Assembly (NCBI RefSeq): GCF_030345705.1
Contig: NZ_JAUASW010000003.1
Coordinates: forward strand, 594,149-658,148
Length of the DNA stretch: 64,000 nucleotides
Reading direction: 5' to 3'
From: Pelomonas sp. SE-A7
GTDB lineage: Bacteria; Pseudomonadota; Gammaproteobacteria; Burkholderiales; Burkholderiaceae_C
This document shows positions 43,752 to 50,658 of this stretch, one piece after another. Under the pieces are notes generated by a model. It saw only the letters and a program-made list of their open reading frames with translations, was not told the origin of the DNA and did no database searches. Within the stretch, counting starts at the first letter, position 1, and each line of letters starts with the position of its first letter. The position numbers were made by a program, and so were the translations under genes.

Positions 43752-44315
43752 ATGGGAATCGCAAGCCGCGAGGGCCTGCGCGACTGGCTGCGCGCACCCG
43801 GTTCTCTGAGCCGACGCCTGGCACGGCTGGGCCAGCGCTTTGAAGTGCAGGTGCTGAGCCAGCGCATCGCGCCGTTGCGCCGCCTGGAGCGCCAGGCGCT
43901 CGGTCTGCCGCGCCGCGGGCTTACCCTGGTGCGCGAGGTCATCCTCAAGGTCGATGGCAAGCCGCTGGTCTGGGCCCGTTCGGCCTTGCATCAGAGCGCC
44001 CTGGCCGGGCCCTGGCGCGCACTCAAGGGACTGGGCCACCGGCCCCTGGCCGATCTGCTGTACCACGACCGGCGCGTCAGCCGCAGCGTGCTGCAGCCGC
44101 GCAGGCTGGCGCGACACGGCCACACGCGAAGGCAGATGCAGCGCCAGTGGCAGCACGCCGTCGGCGAACCGGCTTCGCCGCAGATGCTCTGGTCGCGCAA
44201 TTCGGTGTTCAGGCGCTATGGGGCGGAACTGCGGGTGATGGAGTTGTTTGTGCCGGAGGTGGCTGAGCGACGTCCGGTTCTGGTGCCGCGCCGAAGGACG
44301 CGCGGGCGGGTCTGA
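43752..44315 (+). CDS. ubiC: Chorismate--pyruvate lyase
   Basis: The 187-residue protein matches chorismate lyase: GSLSRRLARLGQRFEVQVLS, the RREV/VREVIL strand, VWARSALHQSAL and the C-terminal RRYGAELRVMELFVPEV containing the expected catalytic Glu. It converts chorismate to 4-hydroxybenzoate and pyruvate, the first step of ubiquinone synthesis. The last residues are Arg-rich. It is the last chromosomal housekeeping gene before the integron integrase, which lies 58 bases away on the opposite strand. Confidence 0.87.
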   Translation: MGIASREGLRDWLRAPGSLSRRLARLGQRFEVQVLSQRIAPLRRLERQALGLPRRGLTLVREVILKVDGKPLVWARSALHQSALAGPWRALKGLGHRPLADLLYHDRRVSRSVLQPRRLARHGHTRRQMQRQWQHAVGEPASPQMLWSRNSVFRRYGAELRVMELFVPEVAERRPVLVPRRRTRGRV

Positions 44316-44373
44316 ACCTTGCTCGCCCGCTTGGGACTGCGGGGCCGACCGTGACCGCAGCCATGCAATGGGG

Positions 44374-45480
44374 TCAGATCTGATCCAGCGGGCTCCGCAC
44401 CCCTCGACCCCCCCGATTCAGTACATGCGTGTAGATCATGGTGGTCTTGACGTTGGCGTGACCCAGCAACTCCTGCACCGTGCGGATGTCATAGCCGGAC
44501 TGCAGCAGGTGGGTGGCGAACGAGTGGCGCAAGATGTGAGGCGAGCAGGGCTTGACGATGCCGGCGCGGCCGGCCGCGCCCGAAATGGCCCGCTGCACCG
44601 ATTGCTCCATCAGATGATGGCGCCGCACCTCTCCGCTGCGTGGATCGATGGAGCGCCGCGCGCTGGGAAACACCCATTGCCATCCCCAACTCAGGGCCGC
44701 TTGCGGCATCTTGACTGCCAGGGCATGGGGCAGGTGGACGGCGCCATAGCCTTCGCGCAGATCCAGTTCATGCAGACGTTTGGCCGTGGCCAACTGGTCG
44801 CGCAGCGGCAGGATGAGGTTTTCGGGCAGCACGGTCACGCGGTCTTTGCCGCCCTTGCCTTCGCGGACGATGATCTCGCGGCGTTCGAAGTCGATGTCTT
44901 TGGCGCGCAGACGCAGGCCTTCGAGGACGCGCATGCCCGTGCCGTAGAGCAGCGAGGCGATCAGCCAGGCCGTTCCCTTGAGCTCGAGGAGCAGCGAGCG
45001 TGCCTCGGAGCTGGTCAGCACGACGGGAAGGCGGCGACGGGCTTGCGCGGTGACGACCTCACCCAGCCAGGGAAGATTGAGTTGCAAGACCTGCCCGTAC
45101 AGGAACAGCAACGCGGACTTGGCCTGATTCTGCGTGGAGGCCGTGACGTTGCGTTCCGCCGCCAGGAAGCTCAGGAAGGCTTCGACTTCGGCAGCACCAA
45201 GCTCGGCCGGATGACGCGTGCCGTGGAAGCGTATGTAGCGGCGTATCCACTCCACATAGACCTGTTCCGTTCTCAATGCATAGTGGCGAACCCGCAGCGC
45301 CTCGCGCACCTGGTCAAGCAGGCGCGGCGGTGGCGCATGGGTGTTGCGCGCTGCACCGGCGGGGACCGGATCAGAAGGCGGCTCGGGCCGCGGGCCGGCG
45401 GCCGGCGCCGAAACCGGGTCCAGGCAAGCCGCGGCATCAAGTGATGGATCAAGGCCTCTCGGCAGACTGGTCCCGGCCAT
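44374..45480 (-). CDS. intI: Integron integrase (tyrosine recombinase)
   Basis: The 368-residue protein has the SAM-like core-binding domain (HYALRTEQVYVEWIRRYIRF), and a catalytic domain with Arg184 (GTGMR), Lys in EGKGGKDR, His315 and Arg318 (HILRHSFATHLL), His341 (LLGHANVKTT) and nucleophile Tyr350 (MIYTHVL). The integron-specific extra segment lies between (about 240-275, VHLPHALAVK, then ALSWGWQWVF). All active-site residues are intact, so it should be functional. I place the start at 45480, where GGAGGAGGGG precedes the ATG; this leaves a Pro/Ala-rich N-terminal extension of about 50 residues longer than in class 1 IntI. Confidence 0.96.
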   Translation of the reverse strand: MAGTSLPRGLDPSLDAAACLDPVSAPAAGPRPEPPSDPVPAGAARNTHAPPPRLLDQVREALRVRHYALRTEQVYVEWIRRYIRFHGTRHPAELGAAEVEAFLSFLAAERNVTASTQNQAKSALLFLYGQVLQLNLPWLGEVVTAQARRRLPVVLTSSEARSLLLELKGTAWLIASLLYGTGMRVLEGLRLRAKDIDFERREIIVREGKGGKDRVTVLPENLILPLRDQLATAKRLHELDLREGYGAVHLPHALAVKMPQAALSWGWQWVFPSARRSIDPRSGEVRRHHLMEQSVQRAISGAAGRAGIVKPCSPHILRHSFATHLLQSGYDIRTVQELLGHANVKTTMIYTHVLNRGGRGVRSPLDQI

Positions 45481-45664
45481 CTTGCCCCCTCCTCCACCAA
45501 GAACATGTACACAGAAAGTTAGGCCATCTATCGCACCATTGAAATCCACCGCGTTACGGATCCAGGACAGCCGTCAATGGCGGCGAGGCGTGTTTACTCG
45601 AATGACGAACAGCTGATAGAAGGCCAAAATCTGGGTGACCGAGTATGGTCAATTAACGTTAGGT
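45481..45664 (+). other. attI region and integrase/cassette promoter region
   Basis: This 184-bp stretch separates the integrase start from the first cassette. It ends in the recombination core GTTAGGT (45658-45664; cleavage expected after the G). A second core-like GTTAGGC lies at 45518-45524 and could be an integrase-binding repeat. The cassette promoter Pc and the integrase promoter should be here or inside intI, but I could not identify convincing -35/-10 pairs. Confidence 0.8.
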
Positions 45665-46127
45665 CTCGGGAAATGCTGCTGATCGCTTGCCCACGAAGTC
45701 AAAGTGCTGCATTGCCATGCGGCGAGAACGACGAGTGTGCGAGCGCGGGAGCAGCCGAGGCTTGGAGGCTTCAAAGTCAGTCCTCCGCTAGTCGCAGGCG
45801 CGTTGTTGTGGCGAGGCAGAACAGTCAGTTCGTTGCAGGCGCTTCGCGCCGCAGTGCCGCGCCTGGCAGTCGGTTTGTCGAGTGGTCTGCGAGAGGCTGC
45901 TCGGTGGCCTGGCGCAAAGCCAGCCTGCGCAGAGTTGCAGGGCGCTGCTTGTGCGCGAGGAAGGCCGGATGGTCGACCGCGATCTTCGAGTCGTGGGCTG
46001 GGTGGTTCAGAATCGGGCGCCGCAGTTCAGTCGGTCTGGGTTTCGAGGTGTGTCCTGCGTGGCAGCGGAATCGAGACCTAACCAATCGTTCCACCGGACG
46101 GCCTACGGCCACCGGTGAACTCAGACG
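45659..46127 (+). mobile_element. Cassette 1: gene-less cassette, repeated family copy 1
   Basis: This 469-bp cassette recurs almost unchanged at 51121, 58311 and 63891. Three frames are open for over 100 codons, for example 45673-46131 (152 codons, no ribosome binding site), but the frames are not conserved: copy 2 has a 1-base deletion and most differences from copy 3 would change the amino acid. I therefore call it non-coding. It contains the 67-bp hairpin block at 45829-45895 shared with cassettes 8 and 30. Being first in the array, any promoter or RNA in it would be next to Pc. Confidence 0.8.
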
Positions 46128-46133
46128 TTAGGC
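46076..46133 (+). repeat. attC of cassette 1 (58 bp, minority type)
   Basis: Inverse core ACCTAAC and core GTTAGGC bound a short palindrome (CACCGG..CCGGTG around CGGCCTACGGCC). The same site ends cassettes 11 and 23. Confidence 0.9.
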
Positions 46134-46136
46134 TAC

Positions 46137-46502
46137 ATGCCAAGACATCTGAGAATCGCCTGCTCCCTTTACGTTGTCGCGCTTGCCATCATGGGCGCGC
46201 TCGCCGTCGGCTATGAATCGGGAATTTGGCGTCTGCTCAATCCCGCTTTGACGTTGCTCATCATCCTTGTTGCAATGCTGTTCATGCGCAGAGTTCCATG
46301 GACTTGGACCTACATGCGATGGATCTCCTTCTACGGAGTACTGATAAACACGCTTTTCTTCCCGGACCCGGAGTACTACGGTGCTCTTGTATGGCCCGCC
46401 CGGCTTGGTGCCTCATTTGAGATCGCTACTTCTGCGGTAATACTTTGGTCTCTCTTCTTCCGCCCGGAGACTCGTCTCTGGTTTGCAAAGAATGTGGCCT
46501 AA
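46137..46502 (+). CDS. Cassette 2: small membrane protein
   Basis: The 121-residue product has about four hydrophobic helices (YVVALAIMGALAVGY, LLNPALTLLIILVAMLF, MRWISFYGVLINTLFF, EIATSAVILWSLFF) and Arg-rich ends, so it is an inner-membrane protein. The ATG is 4 bases after the attC core. The C-terminal Ala and the stop TAA are supplied by the attC inverse core. No family is recognised. Confidence 0.8.
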   Translation: MPRHLRIACSLYVVALAIMGALAVGYESGIWRLLNPALTLLIILVAMLFMRRVPWTWTYMRWISFYGVLINTLFFPDPEYYGALVWPARLGASFEIATSAVILWSLFFRPETRLWFAKNVA

Positions 46503-46565
46503 CCAGTCGCTCGAGCCGACTCGCGTCGGCAAGCCGCCGCTCGCGGCTCAGCTTCAACGTTAGGC
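46497..46565 (+). repeat. attC of cassette 2 (69 bp, main family)
   Basis: GCCTAAC to GTTAGGC, enclosing two inner inverted repeats: GCCGAC-TCGC-GTCGGC and GCCGC-CGCTC-GCGGC. This is a typical member of the main family. Confidence 0.96.
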
Positions 46566-46569
46566 ATCA

Positions 46570-46782
46570 ATGACGCTCTGTGCCATGCAAAGACTTGAAG
46601 ACGTCGCATACCTGCTCGCTGTGGAAATCCGTGAGGGGAAGTGGGATTACATTGATTGCATTGCATCTAAGCCCGTGCCGGCTTGCCCGGAGGTGATCGA
46701 TGAACTCCGAAAGCGGTGCCAGGGCTATTCGATTGAGCAGTACCAGCGAGCCATCGCCGATGGTCTATTTGCTTCTCGCTAG
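46570..46782 (+). CDS. Cassette 3, gene A: small protein of unknown function
   Basis: The 70-residue frame (MTLCAMQRLEDVAYLLAVEI to RAIADGLFASR) starts 5 bases after the attC core and ends 9 bases before a second frame in the same cassette. It is soluble, acidic and probably helical. An internal ATG (46585) is possible. Two short genes in one cassette resemble toxin-antitoxin layout, but no known family is recognised. Confidence 0.65.
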   Translation: MTLCAMQRLEDVAYLLAVEIREGKWDYIDCIASKPVPACPEVIDELRKRCQGYSIEQYQRAIADGLFASR

Positions 46783-46791
46783 AGCAATCTC

Positions 46792-47124
46792 ATGAATACG
46801 TTTCGAACTTGCCAGCATTTGGAGGCTGTCTTGGCTGCTGCCGAGGCAGCGGGATGCAATTTGCTAGAGATCTCGGAAGGTTGGTCCAGGATCAATCGCG
46901 TGGCTTCAATGCAATCAAGCCTTCCTCAGGTCGCTCGCCTTGCTGCAGAGGCCGCGGGTGACGTCGTAAGCTACTTTGAGAATCCTGGTTCTCCGCATAG
47001 CGCCCCGGACGTTGGCTACGTGTGCATCACTTGTGGCGTTGCTCTATCGTTCCCGATGCCTAACCAATCGCTCGAGCCGACTCGCGTCGGCAAGCCGCCG
47101 CTCGCGGCTCAGCTTCAACGTTAG
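46792..47124 (+). CDS. Cassette 3, gene B: unknown protein with attC-encoded tail
   Basis: The 110-residue frame (MNTFRTCQHLEAVLAAAEAA) stays open into the attC and stops at the TAG inside the core, so its last 21 residues (PNQSLEPTR to AAQLQR) are encoded by the recombination site. The own part is about 89 residues, with a Cys pair late (YVCITCGVALSF). No family is recognised. It follows gene A by 9 bases. Confidence 0.65.
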   Translation: MNTFRTCQHLEAVLAAAEAAGCNLLEISEGWSRINRVASMQSSLPQVARLAAEAAGDVVSYFENPGSPHSAPDVGYVCITCGVALSFPMPNQSLEPTRVGKPPLAAQLQR

Positions 47125-47126
47125 GC
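47058..47126 (+). repeat. attC of cassette 3 (69 bp, main family)
   Basis: GCCTAAC to GTTAGGC; differs from consensus by CAATCG for CAGTCG. It is translated as the tail of gene B. Confidence 0.95.
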
Positions 47127-47147
47127 CTCATCCAGATATCCGCGTCC

Positions 47148-47528
47148 ATGCCAGCTCGCTCCCATTGGAAACGTGCGCTCATCGCAGCGATCGCCTGGCT
47201 TGTCTGCTGCTCGATCGGCGGTATTGCTATCGCTGCGATATCTGGAGAGCACGGATCAATACTCTATGTTCTCTTCGGGTTCGTCATCGGCGCAATTGGC
47301 GGTGTGTCGAATGCTGCGCTCCTGTGCACTGCGACGTTTCGGGCCTTTTCTGTCCCAGCCAGGATTGGCGCTGTGTGGGCTGCGTCGATGCTCACATTCC
47401 TTTGGGTTGGCGCCTGTTTTCGTTGGCTGTCTGACGACTTGGTTGCAATCACTCTATCTGTCGCGGGCCCTATGCTCGTGGCCTCGTTGGCTGTCAACTT
47501 CTTCATTGGGCGAGAGAATGAGGCCTAA
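47148..47528 (+). CDS. Cassette 4: four-helix membrane protein
   Basis: The 126-residue product has four hydrophobic segments (IAAIAWLVCCSIGGIAIAAI, YVLFGFVIGAIGGVSNAALL, AVWAASMLTFLWVGACF, ITLSVAGPMLVASLAVNFFI). Its terminal Ala and stop codon come from the attC inverse core GCCTAAC. The start lies 21 bases after the core. Function is unknown. Confidence 0.8.
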   Translation: MPARSHWKRALIAAIAWLVCCSIGGIAIAAISGEHGSILYVLFGFVIGAIGGVSNAALLCTATFRAFSVPARIGAVWAASMLTFLWVGACFRWLSDDLVAITLSVAGPMLVASLAVNFFIGRENEA

Positions 47529-47591
47529 CCAGTCGCTCGAGCCGACTCGCGTCGGCAAGCCGCCGCTCGCGGCTCAGCTTCAACGTTAGGC
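47523..47591 (+). repeat. attC of cassette 4 (69 bp, main family)
   Basis: GCCTAAC to GTTAGGC, consensus sequence; contains the stop codon of the cassette 4 gene. Confidence 0.96.
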
Positions 47592-47599
47592 AGCAATAC

Positions 47600-48004
47600 A
47601 TGATCGCGAAACTAACTGTCGGTGTGCTCTGCGTAGCTCTTTCGCAGCTTGCCTTCGCACTTGATGACTCCGATGTGGGAACGTACGCGACCATCCAGAA
47701 AGATGGAAGCCTCAGCTCAAATCCTCTTGTGCTGGAGCGGACGGAGGCTGGCTGGATTCTTCGACAGCAGTCGCTGAAGGATCCTAAAGAATGCCTCAAG
47801 TGCGTAATGCATGAATCTGCTGCGGCGGATGTAGAGAGATTCTTTAATGGCCCTGCGCCAGAAGGCATGTCTGCTGAATGCGCGCATAACAGCGTGATGG
47901 CTTTTTGTAGGGTAGTGGATGCGGCTCGTCCAGGTCGTGACTACCGTCTGGTGTCGCTGCTAGAAGCGAAGCCCGTCAATGTTCAACTTTCGAAGAGCAA
48001 GTAG
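47600..48004 (+). CDS. Cassette 5: secreted protein of unknown function
   Basis: The 134-residue precursor has a signal peptide (LTVGVLCVALSQLAFA, cleavage near residue 20) and a body with four Cys (ECLKCVMH, ECAHNSVMAFC), suggesting two disulfides in the periplasm. It ends 66 bases before the attC. No family is recognised. Confidence 0.78.
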   Translation: MIAKLTVGVLCVALSQLAFALDDSDVGTYATIQKDGSLSSNPLVLERTEAGWILRQQSLKDPKECLKCVMHESAAADVERFFNGPAPEGMSAECAHNSVMAFCRVVDAARPGRDYRLVSLLEAKPVNVQLSKSK

Positions 48005-48070
48005 CGCGGCGATCGGTAAGAACGTGAAGAACATTTGCGCAATCCATCACTCGGGTTCGCGGCACGTGCT

Positions 48071-48139
48071 GCCTAACCAGTCGCTCGAGCCGACTCGCGT
48101 CGGCAAGCCGCCGCTCGCGGCTCAGCTTCAACGTTAGGC
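48071..48139 (+). repeat. attC of cassette 5 (69 bp, main family)
   Basis: GCCTAAC to GTTAGGC, consensus sequence. Confidence 0.96.
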
Positions 48140-48146
48140 GTCAAAG

Positions 48147-48593
48147 ATGCTCATACTTCCTACGCTCATCAATCGCTGGAGGACCAATGGGACGGATCTT
48201 CTCGCCTCAAGAACAAGAGCCGAAGTTTGCGAGGCATTCGAGAGCGTCGGATCGCGTGCAACATCCGATGTGGTGGCCCTATACGCCGGCCTAGGCGGCA
48301 TGGAAACAATGGACGCCGAGTACTGGCGCCTTTGGCCGTTGGAAGAAGTAAAGGCTGAGAATGCAGAGAACGTACGAGACGGAGTGCTGTTCTCTGACTA
48401 CTTGATGAGTTGCTGGTGCTACCGACTTAGGCCGAACCTCAATGACACTAGCGCTGTCTTGGTTGACCATTTTGATGGGGAGCCACAGATAGTCGCTACA
48501 ACGCTGGAGGAGTTCCTCAAGGCCTATGCCATCAACGCGACACGTCTTCTTGATTCGACATCGCTTGTAGGGAATGAAGTCAATGACGCCTAA
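48147..48593 (+). CDS. Cassette 6: SMI1/KNR4 (SUKH)-like protein
   Basis: The 148-residue protein has a SUKH-like pattern: VVALYAGLGGMETMDAEYWR, LWPLEEVKAENAEN, GVLFSDYLMSCWCYRLRP and VATTLEEFLKAYAIN. SUKH proteins frequently act as immunity proteins against polymorphic toxins, and also occur alone in integrons. No toxin is adjacent. The terminal Ala and stop are in the attC inverse core. Confidence 0.7.
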   Translation: MLILPTLINRWRTNGTDLLASRTRAEVCEAFESVGSRATSDVVALYAGLGGMETMDAEYWRLWPLEEVKAENAENVRDGVLFSDYLMSCWCYRLRPNLNDTSAVLVDHFDGEPQIVATTLEEFLKAYAINATRLLDSTSLVGNEVNDA

Positions 48594-48656
48594 CCAGTCG
48601 CTCGAGCCGACTCGCGTCGGCAGGCCGCCGCTCGCGGCTCAGCTTCAACGTTAGGT
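48588..48656 (+). repeat. attC of cassette 6 (69 bp, main family)
   Basis: GCCTAAC to GTTAGGT; central spacer reads GGCAGGCC in place of GGCAAGCC. Confidence 0.96.
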
Positions 48657-48664
48657 TTCACGAA

Positions 48665-49438
48665 ATGGGCCGAGAAGAGTTGTACGGATCAGCGCTTCAG
48701 AATATGCAGCGCACGGTGCATAACCTCGCTGAGCGCGTACCTCAGCCTCAGAAGATCCCATACAAGACGTCCTTCGTTTTCAGGTACGTCGAGCGACTTC
48801 CCGAGCAAGCTCTTGTTCAGAAGCTTGCGCGCGTGGTTACGACACTAAAGGCGGCGACGGTATTGATGCAACATGGACTCGTGCAAGAGCAAGGGGCTCT
48901 GCAGCGAGTAATCCACGAGATTCATGAAGACATCATCTTCCTAGCCTATGGCCTGATCTTCAATGATCTATCTCCTCTGCATAAGTTGTACCTCGATGCG
49001 TTTTATGAGGAAGAGTTCGATGCAGACGACCCCATAGAGTCGACCCAGAAGCGTCCGATGGTGAGGAGATCAAAGATTCAGGCCTACATCGCGAACAAAG
49101 ACGGGGTGGACTTAGATCCGAGCGGCACTATCGCGCTCTCTAAGACTCTCACAAAGACCTACTCAGGTTTCGTGCACGCAGCGTCTCCGCAGATTATGGA
49201 TATGTATGGGGGAGCACCTCCGCACTTTCACATCGAGGGCATGCTGGGCACGCGGCATCACGCTCAGTACCGCATGGACTTGTGGAACTACTACTATCGA
49301 AGCATCCTTGCATTCGGGATGGTTGCGAAGGCGTTTGGCGACGATGATCTCTTTGAGCAGATTAGAGATTTCACGGTGCAGTTCGAAGAGGCTGCAAACA
49401 AAAGCTATACGTCAAAGCGCGGCAAGGCGAGCAAATGA
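48665..49438 (+). CDS. Cassette 7: cytoplasmic protein of unknown function
   Basis: The 257-residue protein is one of the largest in the array. It is mostly helical and contains VIHEIHEDIIFLAYGLIFND, a charged linker (EEEFDADDPIES) and SKTYSGFVHAASPQIMDMY-like segments with several His (GTRHHAQYRMDLWNYYYRS). The pattern recalls abortive-infection or DUF5677-type helical proteins but the match is weak. It stops just before the attC. Confidence 0.75.
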   Translation: MGREELYGSALQNMQRTVHNLAERVPQPQKIPYKTSFVFRYVERLPEQALVQKLARVVTTLKAATVLMQHGLVQEQGALQRVIHEIHEDIIFLAYGLIFNDLSPLHKLYLDAFYEEEFDADDPIESTQKRPMVRRSKIQAYIANKDGVDLDPSGTIALSKTLTKTYSGFVHAASPQIMDMYGGAPPHFHIEGMLGTRHHAQYRMDLWNYYYRSILAFGMVAKAFGDDDLFEQIRDFTVQFEEAANKSYTSKRGKASK

Positions 49439-49439
49439 A

Positions 49440-49508
49440 ACCTAACCAATCGCTCGAGCCGACTCGCGTCGGCAAGCCGCCGCTCGCGGCTCAGCTTCAA
49501 CGTTAGGG
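49440..49508 (+). repeat. attC of cassette 7 (69 bp, main family)
   Basis: ACCTAAC to GTTAGGG, with CAATCG variant near the left arm. Confidence 0.95.
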
Positions 49509-49924
49509 CTCAGGAAGAAGTTGCTTGATTCATCTGTCAATGCGCCGTTAGGCGACGAGATGAATGCGAAGGGGCTCCGAGCTAGGTCGGGGTGTGCGAA
49601 GGAGGTCCAAGCAGCCCTGACGGCAGTGCCTTCGCTCAGCATTCCTTGCTAGTTGGTTGCTGGCGTTTCATGCCGCAGTGCTGCGCCTGGCAGTCAGCTT
49701 GTTGAGTGGTCCGCGCGAGTCCGTGCCCAAATCCGACCATCGTGGTCGTTGCCTGGCCGATCAAATCCAAATGCGGTGGTCTGCGCGGGTTCGTGTGCCC
49801 TAGGTTCGGTGCGCGTATCGCGCGAGCCGGGTTCTTCCTCTTGGTCCAGCCGTGCCGCTTGCCTAAGCTAGCTTCATATTCCGCGTTGCGAGAGGTTTGT
49901 TGTGCGCCTTGGTCTGAGCCCTAA
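49503..49924 (+). mobile_element. Cassette 8: gene-less cassette related to cassette 30
   Basis: No frame in this cassette has a credible start or codon use; short open stretches exist at 49653-49871 and 49706-49924. Its opening bases (TTAGGGCTCAGGAAGA) match cassette 30 and resemble cassettes 1, 11 and 23, and 49653-49719 is the shared 67-bp hairpin block. A GTTAGGC at 49543 lacks a partner and is not an attC. Confidence 0.75.
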
Positions 49925-49987
49925 CCAGTCGCTCGAGCCGACTCGCGTCGGCAAGCCGCCGCTCGCGGCTCAGCTTCAACGTTAGGT
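49919..49987 (+). repeat. attC of cassette 8 (69 bp, main family)
   Basis: CCCTAAC to GTTAGGT, otherwise consensus. Confidence 0.96.
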
Positions 49988-50081
49988 GGCAATAATGATG
50001 ATTCTCCTGCCTGATCTGATTGAGTCGATCCGACAGCGAGTTCCCGCATAGAGCCGCGAAGCATCTTCTGCAAAATCAGTC

Positions 50082-50588
50082 ATGCGTATCCTTGAATCTC
50101 GCCTCACGCCCGAACAAGAAGCGGCCGCCCCGCTGCCCGACTTTGCTCCAGTTGTTCTTGGGCTGCTCAGCATCGGCGGGGCAGCTTGGGGGCTGATCGC
50201 CATTGCAATGCTGCTGCTTCAGAGCTGGCCAGGTTTGCTATCAGCGCTTCTCGTTGGTGCAGTAGCAGCCGTGTTTGCTTTCGGTGCCTATGTTGGGGTC
50301 CTTGCCTTGAGGCGTACGCCTGGTTGGTTGCGCAAAAGCACGGTCTTCTGGGCGTTGCAAATTCCACTGGTACTGTCGCCCGCAGTTTCCTACGCGTTGG
50401 CGAGTGGGGGCTACTTTGCTGTGTGGCTTCAACTGCATCCACCCGTTAAGGTTGGGGCGAATTTTCTTCTGGGCAGTACGTTTACGCTCAAGCTGCTGTC
50501 GGGTGGCCCGGTTGTAGTGGGGGTCAACTTGTTTGCATTGGGTATTTTTCTCTTCCTCCTTAGGGTGCAGGCAAAGAGTGCCACCTAA
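50082..50588 (+). CDS. Cassette 9: membrane protein
   Basis: The 168-residue product has four or five hydrophobic helices (PVVLGLLSIGGAAWGLIAIA, LLSALLVGAVAAVFAFGAYV, LQIPLVLSPAVSYALASGGY, VVVGVNLFALGIFLFLL). The first 94 bases of the cassette are non-coding and may hold a promoter. The stop TAA lies in the attC inverse core. Function is unknown. Confidence 0.78.
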   Translation: MRILESRLTPEQEAAAPLPDFAPVVLGLLSIGGAAWGLIAIAMLLLQSWPGLLSALLVGAVAAVFAFGAYVGVLALRRTPGWLRKSTVFWALQIPLVLSPAVSYALASGGYFAVWLQLHPPVKVGANFLLGSTFTLKLLSGGPVVVGVNLFALGIFLFLLRVQAKSAT

Positions 50589-50654
50589 CCAGTCGCTCGA
50601 GCCGACTCGCGTCGGCGTGCCGCCGCCGCTCGCGGCTCAGCTTCAACGTTAGCC
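50583..50654 (+). repeat. attC of cassette 9 (72 bp, main family variant)
   Basis: ACCTAAC to GTTAGCC; 3 bases longer than consensus (GGCGTGCCGCCGCC in the centre), a variant shared with cassette 14. Confidence 0.95.
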
Positions 50655-50658
50655 ATCA

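Noticed and set aside
45481..45560. A LexA (SOS) box in front of intI
   Set aside because: The nearest candidate has CTGT on one side but no ACAG partner at the right spacing, so SOS control of this integrase is not supported by sequence.
45673..46131. 152-codon open frame in the repeated cassette (also at 58325 and, shifted, at 51135)
   Set aside because: No ribosome binding site, a frameshifting deletion in copy 2, and mostly non-synonymous differences between copies; long open frames arise easily in GC-rich DNA.
49543..49549. GTTAGGC inside cassette 8 as an additional attC core
   Set aside because: There is no inverse core or palindrome upstream, so it is a chance match.
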